NCBI GenBank assembly: GCA_030018875.1 | Contig: JASEHK010000067.1 | Coordinates: 1-7,490 of the forward strand | From: Endomicrobiia bacterium | GTDB lineage: Bacteria > Elusimicrobiota > Endomicrobiia > PHAN01 | Length of the DNA: 7,490 nt | Direction of reading: 5' to 3' | Part shown: positions 5,132 through 7,490 of the stretch, one piece after another | How positions within the stretch are numbered: the stretch's first letter is position 1 | Layout of the letters: each line of letters starts with the position of its first letter | Notes under the pieces: generated by a model | The model's input: the letters and a program-made list of their open reading frames with translations, nothing else | Databases searched by the model: none | What the model was told of the DNA's origin: nothing | Program-made: the position numbers and the translations under genes

Positions 5132-5482
5132 TCACAAAGTTTCTTTTGTCTGCGTTTCTATATATTCTTCCAGGGCGTTGTGAAGATGTTCCACATCCAC
5201 AAGCGACTCAAACTCCATACCGCAGATATTGTACACGCCGCTCTTGGCCACGCGCCGGATTTTTGATTTTGTGTTGACGAAAGAAAAATTCTGTGAGAAC
5301 GAAAAAGTCGCATAAACCGAATCGCCGGAGAGGAGCGGGTATCTCGTCTCAAGCCTCAACCCCCCCAGGCTCACGTCCCTGATGACACCCCACGATTCCT
5401 GAGGCGTCTTCGACGGTGCCCTTATGAGGACCGGAATATAGCACGATATTCTTGCGTGTTTTCTGCGCCATTCCTGTACCAT
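5132..5482 (-). CDS. PilZ-domain protein, predicted c-di-GMP binding
   Basis: This is a 116-residue single-domain cytoplasmic protein. The N-terminal RxxxR motif is R7-K-H-A-R11, followed by the beta-barrel signature D36-V-S-L-G-G41 (D/NxSxxG). Both halves of the canonical c-di-GMP site are therefore intact. Beta strands continue to about residue 92 (VYNICGMEF), and a C-terminal helix follows (about 96-112). Such proteins act as c-di-GMP effectors for motility, exopolysaccharide or surface attachment; the target here is unknown. A GGGAG sequence at 5495-5491 lies 8 nt before the only ATG. The gene starts 32 nt downstream of the receiver/propeller gene and is probably cotranscribed with it. 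Its stop codon abuts the heptamer array. Confidence 0.88.
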   Translation of the reverse strand: MVQEWRRKHARISCYIPVLIRAPSKTPQESWGVIRDVSLGGLRLETRYPLLSGDSVYATFSFSQNFSFVNTKSKIRRVAKSGVYNICGMEFESLVDVEHLHNALEEYIETQTKETL

Positions 5483-5514
5483 ATTTTTATCTCCCGAAAT
5501 GCAAAAATCGCGAG

Positions 5515-6660
5515 TTATCGCGGCGAGCGGTACGGATAAACATACAGCCGCGCCGGTTTGGTCGCCGTCAATATGTAAATATTTTTCTTGGACTTAAAAA
5601 ATCCGGCGACTTCGGCGTCGGTCTCTATTAAAAAACCGTAGCTGCCGACGGGAACGAACCGGTTCTGGTGGCCGAGGTGCCTGTAAACGCGGCCTGTCTT
5701 GGCGGCCGCCGTATAAAAATATTTACCGTCGAAAACCAGTCCGACAGGAGAAGCGCCCGGGGTATATTCATAAGAGTTGAGAACGGGATAGCCCGCTGAT
5801 GAGACATACTGATAAATCATGCCGGTCTGCGAGTCGGAGGTATACACAAAATCAGGAGTGACGCAGAACCCCGACGGCGAAAAACCTCCCGAGCGGAATT
5901 TTTCGACGAGAACGGGCGGCTCGGTTTCGACGGAATACTTTCTTATTATACCATCGCTTGAACCCGTCCAAAAAAAATGACCGGATTTTTTGACGAAAAG
6001 CGGATTACAATCGGCGAAATAATAGCTCTGAAACTGCTCGGCCGCGCCGGATGATTTCAGCTTAAATCCGTAAATGCTCCCGGAAAGCCAATCGCTTACC
6101 CAGACATCGTCGCCTTCCACATAGATGCCGGTCGGGTTTGCCACGCTGAGCGTGTACACCCCCGCGCTGTGGGAACTTCCTTGCATGAAAAGAGACTTTA
6201 GAGCGAACGCCATAAAAAGCGCCGAGGCGACGGCTCCGCCGATGATGGCCGGAGCTTTGAGAGCCCTTGCAAGGCGCGCGGCAAAAGTAAAATCGCTTTT
6301 CCTTTTATAGTGAAACACTCCCGAAAAATGGCCAACCACTCCGGCCACGTCGGAGCGCGTCGCGGGCTCGCACAGAACGTCCATCGCGCCGAGGGCGATA
6401 AGGTTGACGGAACGCTGCGGATTATACGTCTGCGTCCACGCGATGAGATTCGTCTTGGGCAGACGGTTTTTCAGTTCTCCGTCGGATTTTTCGAAATAAT
6501 CCGCGTCTATAACGGCTGTGCGGGGTATCTCTTTGCTTAAAAAATCTACGATGTCCGGCACAAAAGGCCTTTCCTCGACGCTGGCGCCTGTCTTCCTCAA
6601 AATTTCCGAAAGTTTGGCGCGAGACCCGTCGTTGGCGACCATTATGACTATATCGGCCAT
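5515..6660 (-). CDS. Degenerate receiver domain - TM helix - beta-propeller fusion protein
   Basis: This 381-residue membrane protein matches no family I can name as a whole. Residues 3-112 look like a CheY-type receiver. There is a beta1 strand IVIMVAND, a possible phosphoacceptor D52 after TAVI, T76 in LIAWTQ, and GAMDVLCEP (91-99). In that last motif the conserved lysine before proline is E98, and the acidic pair after beta1 reads A9-N10, so ordinary phosphorylation is doubtful. A basic stretch (119-135) precedes one transmembrane helix (about 136-158), which puts the receiver in the cytoplasm. Residues 170-381 carry five repeats of about 43 residues beginning near 176, 219, 261, 304 and 349. 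Each has a PxG-hydrophobic start, a V/F-Y/W-S/T strand, then TGxIYxY or a variant, as in NHL/SMP-30-like beta-propellers. AAGGG lies 7 nt before the ATG, inside the tlyA 3' end; the intergenic gap is 4 nt. Confidence 0.82.
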   Translation of the reverse strand: MADIVIMVANDGSRAKLSEILRKTGASVEERPFVPDIVDFLSKEIPRTAVIDADYFEKSDGELKNRLPKTNLIAWTQTYNPQRSVNLIALGAMDVLCEPATRSDVAGVVGHFSGVFHYKRKSDFTFAARLARALKAPAIIGGAVASALFMAFALKSLFMQGSSHSAGVYTLSVANPTGIYVEGDDVWVSDWLSGSIYGFKLKSSGAAEQFQSYYFADCNPLFVKKSGHFFWTGSSDGIIRKYSVETEPPVLVEKFRSGGFSPSGFCVTPDFVYTSDSQTGMIYQYVSSAGYPVLNSYEYTPGASPVGLVFDGKYFYTAAAKTGRVYRHLGHQNRFVPVGSYGFLIETDAEVAGFFKSKKNIYILTATKPARLYVYPYRSPR

Positions 6661-6664
6661 AAAA

Positions 6665-7450
6665 TTACCCTTGCTCTTTGACTAAATAAACGAAAAACTC
6701 TTTATTGCCGCGCGCGCCTTTTATTTTGGAGGCGGATATTCCGGCCGACTTAAATCCGAGGAGTTCGGCGCGTTTGCCGACGTCCTCGGCGGCGCGGGCG
6801 GCCTTGGCCTCGTCTCTTACCACTCCGCGCGGAACCAGACGCGGCGGAAGTTCGAACTGCGGCTTGACCAGCGCCAATGTCTTAGAGACCGATTCCATTC
6901 CGACAGCCAGCGCCTCAAGTATTTTGATAATTGATATAAAAGACACGTCCACCGCCACGAAGCGACATCGCCGCGCGGATTTTATTATTTTCTCAATCTC
7001 AGTAGGCGGGGGCATATCGCCCGACGATACGCGCCGTTCGGCGAATCGTCTAAAATTATAATTTTCTATCAGCGTAACGCGCGGGTCGCGCGCGATGCGC
7101 TCGTGCATAAGATTTCTTCCGACGTCGAACGCATACACTTTCGAGGCGCCGCGCCGCAGCATACACTCGGTGAAACCTCCGGTGGAAGAGCCGATGTCGC
7201 AGCACTCAAGCCCCGAAATATCTATTGTGAAATCATCGAGCGCGCCTTCAAGTTTCAGTCCGCCGCGAGAAACGTAATCGTCCGACGAAAACGCCACTTC
7301 GACGCGAGCGTCTTTTTTTACCTGAGCGCCGGCGTGGGAGACCGCCAGGCCGTCAACCGTTACGGCGCCGGACATAGCCAGCGCCGCCGCTTTATTCAAA
7401 TCGCCCGCGAGTCCTTTTTCGACGAGAAGACCATCAAGGCGCTTATGCAT
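6665..7450 (-). CDS. tlyA: TlyA family rRNA 2'-O-methyltransferase (S4 plus FtsJ-like domain)
   Basis: TlyA proteins 2'-O-methylate cytidines of 16S and/or 23S rRNA using S-adenosylmethionine; older annotations call them hemolysin A. The N-terminal S4 RNA-binding domain spans about residues 1-60 (MHKRLDGLLVEKG start). The family linker YVSRGGLKLEGAL (59-71) follows. The SAM-binding motif I is DIGSSTGGFT (85-94). AVDVSFIS (166-173) holds D168 and KPQFE (196-200) holds K196, both part of the catalytic set with K66 and E251 by family analogy. The end is GARGNKEFF (245-253). The 261 residues are typical. The ATG at 7450 has no clear Shine-Dalgarno sequence, but an upstream open frame overlaps it by 8 nt, which would permit translational coupling. 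Only 4 nt separate it from the next gene, so cotranscription is very likely. Confidence 0.95.
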   Translation of the reverse strand: MHKRLDGLLVEKGLAGDLNKAAALAMSGAVTVDGLAVSHAGAQVKKDARVEVAFSSDDYVSRGGLKLEGALDDFTIDISGLECCDIGSSTGGFTECMLRRGASKVYAFDVGRNLMHERIARDPRVTLIENYNFRRFAERRVSSGDMPPPTEIEKIIKSARRCRFVAVDVSFISIIKILEALAVGMESVSKTLALVKPQFELPPRLVPRGVVRDEAKAARAAEDVGKRAELLGFKSAGISASKIKGARGNKEFFVYLVKEQG

Positions 7451-7490
7451 TTATCTTATTTACGACGGCATCTCGTCTACTATTCACTTC
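7443..7490 (-). CDS. Possible 3' end of an upstream gene (partial)
   Basis: Reading leftward from the window edge, one frame is open for 15 codons and ends at TAA (7445-7443), overlapping the tlyA start by 8 nt. The encoded tail ends in RRDAVVNKINA. Overlap with tlyA and its missing Shine-Dalgarno sequence suggest a coupled upstream gene. In many bacteria dxs or xseB precedes tlyA, but this tail is too short to identify, and chance openness over 15 codons is quite possible. Confidence 0.35.
   Translation of the reverse strand, partial: EVNSRRDAVVNKINA

Overview
The window is bacterial chromosomal DNA of moderate GC content: SD-led genes, a tRNA-Ser with a long variable arm, tightly packed or overlapping operon genes, and conserved housekeeping families (RhlE-type helicase, TsaB, TsaE, ThiL, TlyA). 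The small membrane protein and the receiver/propeller protein are ones I cannot assign to a named family. Together this suggests an uncultured or poorly studied lineage. An Elusimicrobiota/Omnitrophota-like bacterium is only a guess from the feel of the gene set; the sequence here does not prove any phylum.

Layout, left to right. Positions 1-52 hold two copies of a palindrome-containing 17-mer, possibly the edge of a mobile element lying outside the window. A tRNA-Ser(GGA) and its terminator follow on the plus strand (112-274). A minus-strand DEAD-box RNA helicase of RhlE type (295-1536) has a good sigma-70-like promoter so close to its ATG that the mRNA may be leaderless. A divergent plus-strand tRNA-Cys(GCA) (1653-1724) has an abnormal elbow. 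It is followed by a GC-rich leader with alternative hairpins, then a class II (FucA-type) aldolase gene (1871-2434). From there to the right edge everything is on the minus strand.

Read in the direction of transcription (right to left), the minus-strand block begins with the possible tail of an upstream gene (7443-7490). It continues with tlyA (S4 plus rRNA methyltransferase), a degenerate receiver / transmembrane / beta-propeller fusion, and a PilZ protein. A 140-bp intergenic array of CAG-starting heptamers comes next, then a small two-helix membrane protein, thiL, tsaE and tsaB. thiL-tsaE-tsaB overlap by 14 and 4 nt and must be translated together; they join thiamine pyrophosphate synthesis to the t6A tRNA-modification pathway. 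The 3' end of tsaB runs 41 bp into the 3' end of the convergent aldolase gene.

Two themes run through the window. One is RNA and translation: two tRNAs, an RNA helicase, t6A synthesis and an rRNA methyltransferase. The other is a possible envelope or signalling pair, the pseudo-receiver/propeller membrane protein with a PilZ protein 32 bp downstream. The least ordinary signals are the tRNA-Cys elbow, the heptamer array, the receiver-TM-propeller architecture and the leaderless helicase promoter. I see no CRISPR array, complete insertion sequence or defence system.
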